Shown: positions 6,691 to 14,849, counted from the first letter of the stretch. The stretch is 15,149 nucleotides of DNA from Candidatus Glassbacteria bacterium RIFCSPLOWO2_12_FULL_58_11 (GCA_001780825.1 MFIX01000232.1:1-15149); one strand, 5' to 3'. Program-made: numbers and translations. Notes: generated from the sequence alone by a model not told the origin.

Positions 6691-7149
6691 CTACTGGCCT
6701 TCTTCCTTGCCGATCTGAAAAGCCCGGGCACCGAGTTCATCCATGAACTTCTGTTCCATGCTGCGTAATTTTTTACGGTATTCCTCGTATTTCTTCTCTT
6801 TGAGTCTTTCCAGAATCTTCTTGTCTTTGGATATTTCGAGAAGTTTTTCCCGGTGCTGGCGGACCCGCTCGACCAGCTCCTCGATCATCCTTTTCTGCTG
6901 CTGAATCTCGGTCAGCAGCCTTTCGGTATAGTTGCTGAAATTAAGCATTTCAGAGGCTTTCATCGAGGAGGCGAACCGCCGTGAATCGAATTGTTCGATC
7001 TGCTCCTCGAGTCTTTCCAGCATACCCTCCAGCAGCAGCTCATTTTGGGTCAGCACGGCCAGCGCTTTGGCCAATTCCCTTTTTTTCAGCTCCTGCCTGG
7101 TCTTGGTGGTTTCCATGACCTTTTGCAACCGGAACTCGAACTGTTTCAT
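6691..7149 (-). CDS. fliJ: Flagellar export stalk protein FliJ
   Basis: 152 residues, almost entirely a charged helical hairpin. It opens KQFEFRLQKVMETTKTRQE and ends with the conserved stretch KKILERLKEKKYEEYRKKL about residues 114-132. FliJ is a soluble coiled-coil protein that sits in the centre of the FliI hexamer and links it to the export gate. Length and position directly after fliI (46 bases) match the family. Sequence alone is weak for such proteins, so context carries much of the call. Confidence 0.87.
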   Translation of the reverse strand: MKQFEFRLQKVMETTKTRQELKKRELAKALAVLTQNELLLEGMLERLEEQIEQFDSRRFASSMKASEMLNFSNYTERLLTEIQQQKRMIEELVERVRQHREKLLEISKDKKILERLKEKKYEEYRKKLRSMEQKFMDELGARAFQIGKEEGQ

Positions 7150-7195
7150 CAGCGACCGCCCCGCTCTTGAGGATCGTTACCCGGCCGGAATATTA

Positions 7196-8602
7196 TCAGG
7201 CGGTCATGAGGTTCGGCTGGTGGATGCGGCCCTCCCCGGCCTCATCTTCACCCGCTGACAGGATCAATTTATACACCGCCTCCAGTTTTTCAACTGTTTC
7301 GGCGAACTGCGTATGCTCGTCGATATCCTGGCGCAGAAAGGCGTTTACCGCGTTAATAGTCCGGATGGCCCGGTCGATATTGGGGTTTGAACCCGGATGA
7401 TAGGCGCCGATATTGATCAAATCCTCGCTTTCACGATACACTGCCAGAGTTTCCAGCAGCGCCTGTACTTTTTTGCGATGCGCGGAACTTACCACATCGA
7501 TCATCACGCGGCTTATGCTGTTGAGCACGTCGATCGCCGGGTAGTGGTTCATTGAGGCCAGCTTGCGGCTCAGCACCACATGCCCGTCTAGGATCGAGCG
7601 CATGGCATCGGCTATCGGCTCATCCATGTCATCCCCATCCACCAGCACCGCGTACAGCCCGGTGATGCTTCCCCGCTCTAGCTTTCCGGCCCGTTCCACC
7701 AGGCGCGGAAGCATGGCGAACACGGAGGGCGTGTAACCCTTGGTTGTGGGCGGCTCGCCCACCGCCAGACCGATCTCCCGCTGGGCCATCGCCATGCGGG
7801 TTATCGAATCCATCAGCAGCATCACGTCCATACCCTGATCGCGGAAATACTCGGCAATCGCCGTGGCCACAAAAGCTCCCTTGAGCCGCACCAAGGCCGG
7901 CTGGTCGCTGGTGGCGGCAATGACCACCGAGCGTTTGAGGCCCTCCTCGCCGAGGTCTCTCTCGATAAAATCGCGCACCTCGCGGCCGCGCTCGCCGATC
8001 AGAGCGATCACGTTGACATCCGCGCCGGTGTTGCGGGCGATCATGCCGAGCATGACCGACTTGCCGACTCCGGAGCCGCTGAAAATGCCGACCCTCTGGC
8101 CCTTGCCGCAGGTCAGCAGGCTGTCGATCGCCCGGATACCGGTGGGCATGGTCTCGTTGATCCGCGAGCGCTCCATGGGGCTGGGGGGCTGACGGTAGGC
8201 TGAGACTCTTTTCTGCAGGTTCAGCGGGCCCCGGCCATCAATCGGGGAACCCAGCCCGTCGAGGACCCGTCCCAGCAGCGAAGGCCCGGCCTCGACTGAA
8301 AACATGGATTTATCGGCGATCACCTCGCAGCCCGGCGCAATCCCCTCCATGCTCCCCAGGGGCATCAGCAGCACGTTGTTTTCCTTGAAGCCCACCACCT
8401 CGGCTTTGTCCTCCCGGCTTCCGTCGCGGCTCCTGATCCGGCAGATCTGTCCCAGGGAAACCGCCGGGCCGATGGAATCGATTATCAGGCCTACCACCCG
8501 GTTGACCTTGCCGTTGAGGACAATGTCCTCGCAGTGGTCCAGGGATGTCAGGAAACGGTCGAAATGGCTCCGCCGCTCACTTGTCTGTTCCGGCAGGGTC
8601 AT
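7196..8602 (-). CDS. fliI: Flagellar type III export ATPase FliI
   Basis: The cytoplasmic ATPase that powers flagellar protein export. From the chosen start (468 residues) it shows Walker A SGSGVGKS at 175-182, the catalytic Glu in GERGREV at 203-209, a Walker B strand (DVMLLMDS, 259-266) and PPTTKGYTPSVF from 284, all diagnostic of FliI/SctN and F-type beta-like ATPases. The N-terminal beta-barrel covers about 30-100. I prefer the ATG at 8602 because GGAG lies seven bases upstream. An in-frame ATG at 8623 adds seven residues but has no good ribosome site. Either start overlaps the end of fliH, indicating translational coupling. All catalytic residues are intact. Confidence 0.96.
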   Translation of the reverse strand: MTLPEQTSERRSHFDRFLTSLDHCEDIVLNGKVNRVVGLIIDSIGPAVSLGQICRIRSRDGSREDKAEVVGFKENNVLLMPLGSMEGIAPGCEVIADKSMFSVEAGPSLLGRVLDGLGSPIDGRGPLNLQKRVSAYRQPPSPMERSRINETMPTGIRAIDSLLTCGKGQRVGIFSGSGVGKSVMLGMIARNTGADVNVIALIGERGREVRDFIERDLGEEGLKRSVVIAATSDQPALVRLKGAFVATAIAEYFRDQGMDVMLLMDSITRMAMAQREIGLAVGEPPTTKGYTPSVFAMLPRLVERAGKLERGSITGLYAVLVDGDDMDEPIADAMRSILDGHVVLSRKLASMNHYPAIDVLNSISRVMIDVVSSAHRKKVQALLETLAVYRESEDLINIGAYHPGSNPNIDRAIRTINAVNAFLRQDIDEHTQFAETVEKLEAVYKLILSAGEDEAGEGRIHQPNLMTA

Positions 8603-9323
8603 CGCCTGTCTCCGCTGTTCCATTGTATAGTGACTGTCTCAGGGCTTTTTCAATCTCGGCGAAGCGGCTTTCCAGGCGGGCATCGATATTGCCGGCCTCG
8701 GTTTCCACCACGCAGCCGCCCCGGTCCACTTTTTTGTCCGGCCGGACCTCCAGCTTGCCGATCCCGTCGCCGATAAATATGATATCGTCCAGGTGCGCCC
8801 GGACCTCCTCGAGGTCATCAGGGTTTATCCGGATGACCACCTTTTCCTTCTCCGTGACCATTTTTACCGCGGTCTTGATCGTCTGCTTTATCAGGTCGCT
8901 GTTCTGCGCCGCTGCGGTGTCCACAAAACGGTGGGCAATCGCCAGAGAGAGCCGCACCACCGCATCTTCCGATTCAGTCAGCAGCATCTGGCGCGCCTCC
9001 TTGAGCGAAGCGATAACGCTGGCCAGCTGAGCCGCCCGTTCCGTTATTTTTACTTCCGCGGCCTCCGAACCCTCCTTGCGGCCCTGCTCGATGGCCTCCT
9101 CGATTTTTTTCCTGTGCACCAGCTCCAGGCGCGCACGCTCCTCGTTCAGGCGCTCCTCCAGGTACTGCTGGACCTTTTCATTCTGCAGGGGGTCCGGCTC
9201 GCTTTCCTGTTCGACAGCGGCAAACTCCATTTCGCTGAACTCTCCCGCCGCCTCGCCGCCCGCGGGCTCGACGCTTTTCAAAAAGACCCTTTTTACCGGA
9301 GTATTCGTTTTGATTACGACCAT
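8577..9323 (-). CDS. fliH: Flagellar export stator protein FliH
   Basis: 248 residues. A variable acidic N-terminus (to about 55) is followed by a long charged helix rich in Glu/Arg (about 55-110) and the conserved C-terminal FliH/V-ATPase-E-like domain: AIAHRFV, VIRINPDDLEEV and DKKVDRGGCVVETEAGNIDA. FliH binds the N-terminus of FliI and holds the ATPase at the export gate. GGAG lies eight bases before this ATG. A GTG one codon upstream (9326) is also possible. Its 3' end overlaps the fliI start, and fliG ends 72 bases upstream. The order fliG-fliH-fliI is standard. Confidence 0.93.
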   Translation of the reverse strand: MVVIKTNTPVKRVFLKSVEPAGGEAAGEFSEMEFAAVEQESEPDPLQNEKVQQYLEERLNEERARLELVHRKKIEEAIEQGRKEGSEAAEVKITERAAQLASVIASLKEARQMLLTESEDAVVRLSLAIAHRFVDTAAAQNSDLIKQTIKTAVKMVTEKEKVVIRINPDDLEEVRAHLDDIIFIGDGIGKLEVRPDKKVDRGGCVVETEAGNIDARLESRFAEIEKALRQSLYNGTAETGDDPAGTDK

Positions 9324-9395
9324 CACTTAAGCTCCATGAGTGGCTTCCGCGCTCAAGATACCCCGCGCCGCCCAAACCGCAGGCCGCCGAGTGGA

Positions 9396-10418
9396 TCACT
9401 CCACCAGGGTATCCTCAGCTCCGCCCTTACCGCTGATCACGATCTCGCCATCCTCCTCCAGCGAGCGCACGACATCCACTATCCGCTGCTGAACCTCCTC
9501 GACATCGCGCAGGCGCACCGGACCCATGAAATCCATCTCCTCCTGGATGAGCTGCGCCACGCGCTCGGAGACGTTGTTGAACACTTTGGTCCGCATCTCG
9601 TCGCTGGTGCCTTTCATCGCCATGCTCAGGTCCTTGACGTCCACCTCCTTGAGCACCCGCTGCATGCTCTTGTCATCCAGCAGGAGGATATCATCGAAGA
9701 CGAACATGAGGTTTTTAACTTCTGTGGCCAGCTCGGGGTCTTTCTGCACCAGGTTGTCCAAAATTTTGCGCTCGGTGGCCCGGTCGGCCAGGTTGAGGAT
9801 TTCCGCCACACTGCTCGCGCCGCCGGCCTGGGACAGGTCCTGTCCCAGCACACTCTCGAGCTGGCTTTCCAGGACCTTTTCCACATCGTTCAGCAGCTCC
9901 GGGCTGATCTTGCCCATGGTGGCGATCCGGTACACTATTTCGTTCTGCAATTGCTCCGGAAGCTCGGCCAGGATCGAGGCGGCCTGCTGGGCATCGAGGT
10001 GAGCCATGATCACCGCGACTGTCTGCGGATGCTCGTTCATGATAAAGTTGAGCAGCTGCGCCGGATCGACCCGCTTGAGCAGCTTGAACCCGGAAACATG
10101 GAGTGCGCTCTGCACCTTGGCCAGAATCTGGGCCGCGCGTGGCCCGCCGAGGGCCTGTTCCAGCACGCTGCGGGCATAATCCATCCCGCCCTGAGCGATA
10201 TACTCCTGGGCCAGCACCATCTGGTAGAACTCTTCGACCACCGCGTCGGATACCGCCGATGGTATATCATCCATGTTGGCGATCTGGATCGAGAGCTTCT
10301 CGATATCCCGCTCGTTCATATTCTTGAAAATCGCGCTCGAAGCCTCGACTCCCAGCGAAACCACCAGGATCGCCGCCTTCTGGATCCCGGTCAGATCTTC
10401 TACGCTGAGCTCCGCCAT
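9396..10418 (-). CDS. fliG: Flagellar rotor switch protein FliG
   Basis: 340 residues, the usual FliG length. The three-domain plan is visible: an N-terminal FliF-binding domain (about 5-95), a middle domain with the EHPQT motif at 129-133 that contacts FliM, and a C-terminal domain starting with MFVF at 238-241. The torque helix (about 278-315) keeps the charged pattern, for example SERVAQLIQEEMDFMGPVR. FliG sits on the MS ring, contacts the stators and sets the direction of rotation. Its ATG overlaps the fliF stop by one base (TGATG), with GAGGAGG ten bases upstream, so the two are translationally coupled. Confidence 0.97.
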   Translation of the reverse strand: MAELSVEDLTGIQKAAILVVSLGVEASSAIFKNMNERDIEKLSIQIANMDDIPSAVSDAVVEEFYQMVLAQEYIAQGGMDYARSVLEQALGGPRAAQILAKVQSALHVSGFKLLKRVDPAQLLNFIMNEHPQTVAVIMAHLDAQQAASILAELPEQLQNEIVYRIATMGKISPELLNDVEKVLESQLESVLGQDLSQAGGASSVAEILNLADRATERKILDNLVQKDPELATEVKNLMFVFDDILLLDDKSMQRVLKEVDVKDLSMAMKGTSDEMRTKVFNNVSERVAQLIQEEMDFMGPVRLRDVEEVQQRIVDVVRSLEEDGEIVISGKGGAEDTLVE

Positions 10419-11947
10419 CAGTCACCTGCCTCCTCTTCAACCATCCACGTTTTAATCAATTTAGCGACATTCGCCGGCTTCTCTTTGGCGAATATCAGCA
10501 CCTGCTCCTGGATTTGCGCCCGCTTCTGCGCCTCGAGGGAAATCTCCTCCTCGATCGGCACGGCGGTCTCGATACCCTCTTCCGCGGCCTCTTTGGGCGG
10601 CAGGATTTTCAGCGAACGCAGCAGCGATCTGGCGAACAGCACGAAGATCAGGATCGAAATCACCAGCAGGACTTTCTGGGCCACGCTGTACCAGAATTCT
10701 CTTCTTTCCGCCTGCTCCAGGGCCTGCTTCTCCTGATCGACCTGCGAGGTGTCGAAACTGAGCTGGTTTATCGCCACCTGATCGCCGCGGAGAGGATCGT
10801 ATCCTACTGAATTCTGAACAATTGCGCGGATATTGTCAAGCTCTTGCTGGGAGCGGGGGTTGCTTTGACGGACCGGGTCTCCGCCTGTCGCCGGAGGAAC
10901 CATTGCCGTGGGCTCGTTGACAAACACCGCCACGGTCAGCCGCCGGATGCTGCCAGATTCCTGGACCACGTGCTCCATGGTCTCGTTGATCTCGAAGTTC
11001 GTAATCGTGCTTTCGCCGGTGGTCGAGGATTTTTCCTGGTCGTTGGACTGGACGTTCTCCTCGCGCTGCTCGCCGCGGACTACTACGTTATTCGGGTCGA
11101 AGGTGCGGATGGTCTGATCAACTTTCTTAAAATCCAGCTCCGCTGAAATCCGGACCACCGAATTGCCGGTACCCAGCACCCCGTTGAGCAGAGACTGGAC
11201 TTTCTTAGTCAGATAGTCTTCCATCCGTTCCCTGAGCTCGAGCTGGTGCGCGGTCAGTTTGACCATCGGATCGACCGCCTGGACCGAGGACAGCATGTTG
11301 CCGTAAGAGTCGACAATGGTGATGTTTTCCGGCTGCAGACCCTCGATCGAGCTGGCCACCAGATGCGTGACGCCGAGGATCTGTTTTTCATCCAGCTTCG
11401 TCGAGGGCCTAAGCTTCAGCATCACCGAAGCCGAGGGTTTCTGCTGGTCCTCGGTAAATAGCCGCTCCTCGGGGATAACGATATGCACCCTGGCCTTATC
11501 GACATTGCGGATGGTTTCTATCGAACGGGACAGTTCCCCTTCCAGGGCCCGGCGGTAGTTGATCTTCTGCACGAAATCCGTGACGCCCAGGTTGACCTTG
11601 TCGAATATCTCGTAGCCCACTCCCGCGGTGCGCGGCAGTCCCTTGCCGGCCAGAGTGAGCCGGGTCTCGGGGATATCATTCGAGGGAATGAGAATCACCA
11701 TGCCGTTTTGCTCGACCTGGTAGGGGATTTTGTTCGATTTCAGCTCCACCAGAATATTGTTGGAGTCGTCCTCATCCAGTCCCGAAAAGAGCACATCGTA
11801 CTTGGGGCGCTGGACCCAGATCAGCATGGCGATCATCCCCACGATGGTGATAAAAGTAACCCCAACCATCGCAAATCTCTGGTTGGGGCTTAATCTGCCC
11901 CAGATTTCCCGGGCCTGGGTCAGAAAATTCTGGAAAAATTCATTCAT
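10418..11947 (-). CDS. fliF: Flagellar MS-ring protein FliF
   Basis: 509 residues, slightly short for the family. The first span is at about 27-44, followed by the periplasmic YscJ/FliF ring-building domains (LFSGLDEDD, VILIPSNDIPETRL and GVGYEIFDK motifs). A variable region near 300-370 precedes the second span at about 425-443. The cytoplasmic tail (about 470-509, KPANVAKLIKTWM) is the FliG-binding segment. FliF forms the MS ring in the inner membrane that houses the export gate. GGAGAAGG lies seven bases before the ATG. fliG overlaps its stop codon. Confidence 0.97.
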   Translation of the reverse strand: MNEFFQNFLTQAREIWGRLSPNQRFAMVGVTFITIVGMIAMLIWVQRPKYDVLFSGLDEDDSNNILVELKSNKIPYQVEQNGMVILIPSNDIPETRLTLAGKGLPRTAGVGYEIFDKVNLGVTDFVQKINYRRALEGELSRSIETIRNVDKARVHIVIPEERLFTEDQQKPSASVMLKLRPSTKLDEKQILGVTHLVASSIEGLQPENITIVDSYGNMLSSVQAVDPMVKLTAHQLELRERMEDYLTKKVQSLLNGVLGTGNSVVRISAELDFKKVDQTIRTFDPNNVVVRGEQREENVQSNDQEKSSTTGESTITNFEINETMEHVVQESGSIRRLTVAVFVNEPTAMVPPATGGDPVRQSNPRSQQELDNIRAIVQNSVGYDPLRGDQVAINQLSFDTSQVDQEKQALEQAERREFWYSVAQKVLLVISILIFVLFARSLLRSLKILPPKEAAEEGIETAVPIEEEISLEAQKRAQIQEQVLIFAKEKPANVAKLIKTWMVEEEAGD

Positions 11948-12001
11948 AGTTCAACCTTCTCCAGCGTTAACCGGCTAATTTGTGCTTTCCGTGCCTGTCA
12001 A

Positions 12002-12340
12002 TCAGGTCGACATCCGTTTAATTTCGTTGTAAGCATCCAGCATCTTGTTCCGCAATTCCATCAGCAGTTGAAAGCTCGTCCCCGCTTTCTCCACCGCGAT
12101 CATCACATCGTGCACATCGCTGATATCTCCGGCGATAAACTGCGTAATCTTGTCCGCCGAGTCTTTCTGCAGCTTGTCCACATCGTGGATAAAATTACTC
12201 ATCGAATCGCGGAAAGAGATTTCCCCGGAGGGTTTGGAGCCGGATTCGGCGGCCGGGGCAGCCGGAGGTTTCGGCGTCCCGGGGAGGGGAGTTATGCCCC
12301 GCATTTCCGGGGGAAAAGCTTCTATCCTGAATTCAGCCAT
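12002..12340 (-). CDS. fliE: Flagellar MS ring-rod junction protein FliE
   Basis: 112 residues, close to the typical size. The N-terminal third is Pro/Gly/Ala rich and unstructured. The rest carries the FliE signature, SFRDSMSNFIHDV, then DVHDVMIAVEKAGTSFQLLMELRNKMLDAYNEI to the end. FliE is the first axial protein exported and joins the MS ring to the rod. GGGAG precedes the ATG by about nine bases. It is unusual here in being separated from flgC by an extra unknown gene. Confidence 0.94.
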   Translation of the reverse strand: MAEFRIEAFPPEMRGITPLPGTPKPPAAPAAESGSKPSGEISFRDSMSNFIHDVDKLQKDSADKITQFIAGDISDVHDVMIAVEKAGTSFQLLMELRNKMLDAYNEIKRMST

Positions 12341-12374
12341 CCTTTGCTCCCTGATCCCGTTGAGACAGGATCCT

Positions 12375-12827
12375 TTATCCTCTCAGGTCCAGTTTGTCGC
12401 CTTTTGAGGTCGCCTGCGGCCTTTCGATAATGCCGTTCAGCTTGTAAATACTGTAGCTTCCGGATTTCAGCACGCCCGAAGGATTTTCCTCCAGGCGCGG
12501 GTCGCTGCGGATCGAATGGACCACTCCGGTCACCGGGATCGAGGGCACGAACTCATCCAGAGCCGCGGCGGACTGCACCCGCCCGATATTCGCCGGCTCC
12601 TTCAGCGCTGCCCCGGAATCTTCCACCCGGCGCGGTTCCTTCCCGGCCGGCTCAATTACGCGGCCGGACTTGTCCAGGGGAATAAACTGTTCCTTTGCCG
12701 CCGCGGCCCGGAGCGAACCGGCTCCGGCGGCGCTCTTCCGGCCAGGCGCCGTCTCAGCGGCTTTCCTGGCTGCGCTTGTGGCCGGCCGCTTGATTATTGT
12801 AGACTGGAAGTACGGAAGCACGCGCAT
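12375..12827 (-). CDS. Unknown 150-residue protein encoded between flgC and fliE
   Basis: I do not recognise this protein. It lies in the flagellar operon, same strand, 60 bases after flgC and 34 before fliE, so it is very likely translated; AGGAG lies 11 bases before the ATG. There is no signal peptide or membrane span. The N-terminal 45 residues are basic and Ala-rich (AARKAAETAPGRKSAAG), so probably disordered. Two similar short blocks are visible, KEQFIPLDKSGRV (45-57) and LDEFVPSIPVTGVV (90-103), which may be a duplicated motif. The C-terminal block (GVLKSGSYSIYKLNG, 118-132) looks structured. A small disordered protein among rod genes could be exported, or a chaperone or length-control factor, but nothing in the sequence decides this. 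Confidence 0.72.
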   Translation of the reverse strand: MRVLPYFQSTIIKRPATSAARKAAETAPGRKSAAGAGSLRAAAAKEQFIPLDKSGRVIEPAGKEPRRVEDSGAALKEPANIGRVQSAAALDEFVPSIPVTGVVHSIRSDPRLEENPSGVLKSGSYSIYKLNGIIERPQATSKGDKLDLRG

Positions 12828-12887
12828 CGGTTAACGCACTCCTGGGCGGGCCCGTGGTATAAAGCACGAGCCGCGAAAGACAGACTG

Positions 12888-13379
12888 CTAAATTTCCAGC
12901 GCTTTTTTGGTCATATCCTTGCTGGCGTTCAGCGCCGTGATATTGGCTTCATAAGCGCGGGTGGCGCTTATCATGTCCACCATCTCGCTAATCGGCGAGA
13001 TATTGGGCATGGCCACGTAGCCCTGGGCATTGGCATCCGGATGGGTCGGATCGTAAACCAGCCTGGGCGGCGAGGGGTCCTGCGCTATTTCGACTACCCC
13101 GGTTCCGCTGGGCACGGGAATCTGGCCGCGTACCGGATCATCCTTGAAATGGTCTCTGGCGGTCTGCTGCAAGTGTATTTTGTTTTCGACATATTTGGGG
13201 AACTCAGTGGCCGGAGCCTCGCTGGTGACAACGATCTGGCGGCGGTAAGGACCGCCCTGCTTGGTCCGCGTGGTTTCGGCGTTGGCAATGTTCTGGGCGA
13301 TCATATCCATGCGCTGGCGCTGTGCGCTCAATCCCGTGGCGCTGATATTAAGCGAGCTGAATATCCGTTCTAATGACAT
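12888..13379 (-). CDS. flgC: Flagellar proximal rod protein FlgC
   Basis: 163 residues. The N-terminal rod signature (LNISATGLSAQRQRMDMIAQ, then NIANAETTRTKQGGPYRRQ) and the C-terminal helix (MVDMISATRAYEANITALNA, from about 134) are both textbook FlgC; the two ends pack as a coiled coil in the assembled rod. The middle (about 55-105) is variable. It is exported by the FliI-powered apparatus and forms part of the proximal rod in the periplasm. It follows flgB by 22 bases. Confidence 0.96.
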   Translation of the reverse strand: MSLERIFSSLNISATGLSAQRQRMDMIAQNIANAETTRTKQGGPYRRQIVVTSEAPATEFPKYVENKIHLQQTARDHFKDDPVRGQIPVPSGTGVVEIAQDPSPPRLVYDPTHPDANAQGYVAMPNISPISEMVDMISATRAYEANITALNASKDMTKKALEI

Positions 13380-13401
13380 CGGCCGACCCCATCACTGAAG
13401 T

Positions 13402-13827
13402 TTAGGAAGAAACCTCGCCGCGTATCGAGCTGCGCAGGGCGCTGAAAGTACGATTGGTCATCCGGGAGGCGAAATCGAACGAGAGCTGTGCCTTGGCCAG
13501 CCGGACCATTTCCTCGTCGATATCCACGTTGTTGACCCCGGAGTGCAAATCTTCATCTTTAGGCATGTAGGGCTGGGGCTCGACCTGCTCCAGGGTGGCC
13601 GCGCCGATCTTGAAATGCCCGGGACTGGTCATCTTGCCGGTCATGCCGCGATCGATATTCAGGGCCTTGCGCAGCTCATCCTCGAATTTGACTTCCATGC
13701 GCTGGAAGCCGTGCGTATTCACATTGGCAATGTTGTGCGCCGAGGCTTTCTGTCGGAGAGCGTAGGTATCCAGGCCCTTATGTAAAAGCGGCAATTTCGT
13801 TTGTTCGAACAGAAATTTATTCAGCAT
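13402..13827 (-). CDS. flgB: Flagellar proximal rod protein FlgB
   Basis: 141 residues, first gene of the leftward flagellar operon. The rod motif ALRQKASAHNIANVNTHGFQ (about 23-42) and the C-terminal helix NNVDIDEEMVRLAKAQLSF (about 100-118) identify FlgB. GGGAG lies about nine bases before the ATG. Together with FlgC and FliE it builds the rod section next to the MS ring. All downstream flagellar genes run in the same direction without an obvious terminator, so its promoter probably drives the whole set. Confidence 0.96.
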   Translation of the reverse strand: MLNKFLFEQTKLPLLHKGLDTYALRQKASAHNIANVNTHGFQRMEVKFEDELRKALNIDRGMTGKMTSPGHFKIGAATLEQVEPQPYMPKDEDLHSGVNNVDIDEEMVRLAKAQLSFDFASRMTNRTFSALRSSIRGEVSS

Positions 13828-13846
13828 GTCTTTCTTTCTCCCGGAG

Positions 13847-13854
13847 TTATCGGT
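13847..13854 (-). promoter_or_regulatory. Possible sigma-28-like -10 element before flgB
   Basis: ACCGATAA, reading toward flgB, matches the flagellar sigma-28 -10 consensus GCCGATAA at 7 of 8 positions. It lies 19 bases before the flgB ATG. No clear TAAA-type -35 stands at the proper distance, so the match may be chance. Confidence 0.2.
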
Positions 13855-13861
13855 CGATCCG

Positions 13862-13898
13862 GAAACTCAGGAAAATGGCCGGCGGGCTGCGAAACTCA
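13862..13898. repeat. Paired GAAACTCA direct repeats upstream of flgB
   Basis: GAAACTCA occurs at 13862-13869 and 13891-13898, 29 bases apart, close to three helical turns. They read TGAGTTTC toward flgB. They could be a two-site activator element, but 8-base repeats are short enough to be chance. Confidence 0.25.
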
Positions 13899-13937
13899 AG
13901 CTGTTTTCAATAGATACAGGCCTTTTCGTCCAAAAAT

Positions 13938-13974
13938 ATTTCACTCTCGCCCGACTCTTCGGGAAGGGTGAAAT
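13938..13974 (-). terminator. Terminator-like hairpin reading toward flgB
   Basis: Reading leftward, ATTTCAC pairs with GTGAAAT and the stem continues by three more pairs (one wobble). After a small internal loop, CCCGA pairs with TCGGG around a 4-base loop. About 15 pairs in 37 bases run directly into ATATTTTT (13937-13931 region). It sits 111 bases upstream of flgB and points into it. No gene lies directly upstream on this strand, so it either ends an unseen short transcript or attenuates the flagellar operon. Confidence 0.6.
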
Positions 13975-14097
13975 GCAACATCCATGCCATCCGGTCGAGA
14001 TAGTGCTTTCTCTCCGGCCAGGCACCGCCGCCCTCGGAAGTCGAAAGATTTTCAGTCTTCAGTCTTCGCCATCATATTATGTTCAGGCCAGTTATGA

Positions 14098-14188
14098 TAG
14101 AGTGATTGCCAAAAGTATTTTCCTCTTCGAACAGTCGTTTGAGTTTTATGAAGCTTCGATTAGCCAGCGTATTTTGGCAATCACTCTA
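14098..14188. repeat. 17-bp perfect inverted repeat
   Basis: TAGAGTGATTGCCAAAA (14098-14114) and TTTTGGCAATCACTCTA (14172-14188) are perfect complements, separated by 57 bases. A third, degenerate copy of the right arm, TTCTGGCAATCGCTCT at 14349-14364, matches 14 of 16 positions in the same orientation. The arms could be ends of a miniature mobile element, a protein-binding array or a long RNA hairpin. There is no transposase and no target duplication that I can recognise. Confidence 0.75.
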
Positions 14189-14743
14189 ATACAAAACTAC
14201 TTGGATGGATGGCCTTTGAGTCTCATAACCGCTTTTTCGGAAGCCGATTACGCTAGAGAGGTCTTTATTGAGCTTTGGCTGTTGAAGGCTGCCGGGATGA
14301 GACTTCAGGCTAACCGGCCTTTCCAGATCGGAGCCAATGTGCAAGGATTTCTGGCAATCGCTCTTTCACTATGTATAACTCTCCGAACGGGATGCGAATC
14401 GTTATGCTACATTGTAATTTTGATGTAATTAGTGAAATATTATTCTTGATTTTTATTAGCACATGATATAGACTGCAATGCAACGGATTGCATATCTCTC
14501 TATTATCAGAGTACCTATTCGCGGCTAAAAGTGATTTGCGGTTGATACCGTCCTTCCGGCTATTCTCCTGCGCCCCAGGGGCGGTTGGTGTGCTTCGTAT
14601 GGTTCTGCGCGTTCTTGGCCAGGCTGCGGTACTAAAGCGCCGTTACAAGTGCTTGAATTCCCTAATGTTATTTGTCATTTCAAATTATCTTATGTTTCAA
14701 TCGGCATATTACAAAGGCCAATTCAACACAGTTCAAATAAATA

Positions 14744-14772
14744 TTGAAAACGATTATAACTTTCAGTATTAT
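14744..14772 (+). promoter_or_regulatory. Sigma-70-like promoter for the gene at 14850
   Basis: TTGAAA (14744-14749) and TATTAT (14767-14772) are separated by exactly 17 bases, with an AT-rich surround. Transcription would begin near 14779, giving a leader of about 70 bases before the ATG at 14850. This is the best-matching promoter in the window. Confidence 0.55.
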
Positions 14773-14849
14773 TTCAAATAAAAAAGCGCGGTACTATCCG
14801 CTCACGGCCCGGGCTTCCCGGATAAAACGCAATAACAATTGGAGGAACG

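Larger units (their letters stand above)
13828..14849. other. 1-kb AT-richer region upstream of flgB, no convincing gene
   Basis: Base composition drops visibly relative to the flanking genes. The contents are the flgB leader with possible regulatory repeats, the leftward terminator-like hairpin (13938-13974), the 17-bp inverted repeat and its third copy, a short dyad ATGCAA-CGGA-TTGCAT near 14478-14493, an odd palindrome CGCCCCAGGGGCG (14571-14583) and a rightward promoter (14744-14772). A rightward open frame of 200 codons (13826-14428) is surprisingly long. It starts opposite the flgB start codon, has no ribosome site, and its third-position base use is unlike its neighbours. It may be a decayed gene from about 14000 on, but I cannot name it. 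A second frame at 14488-14781 looks random. Confidence 0.5.

Noticed and set aside
8793..10736. 647-codon plus-strand open frame
   Set aside because: It runs opposite parts of fliH, fliG and fliF, each of which has clear family motifs. The long antisense frame follows from their strong codon bias.
14488..14781. 97-codon rightward frame
   Set aside because: No ribosome site. It spans the promoter of the next gene and its residue mix looks random.
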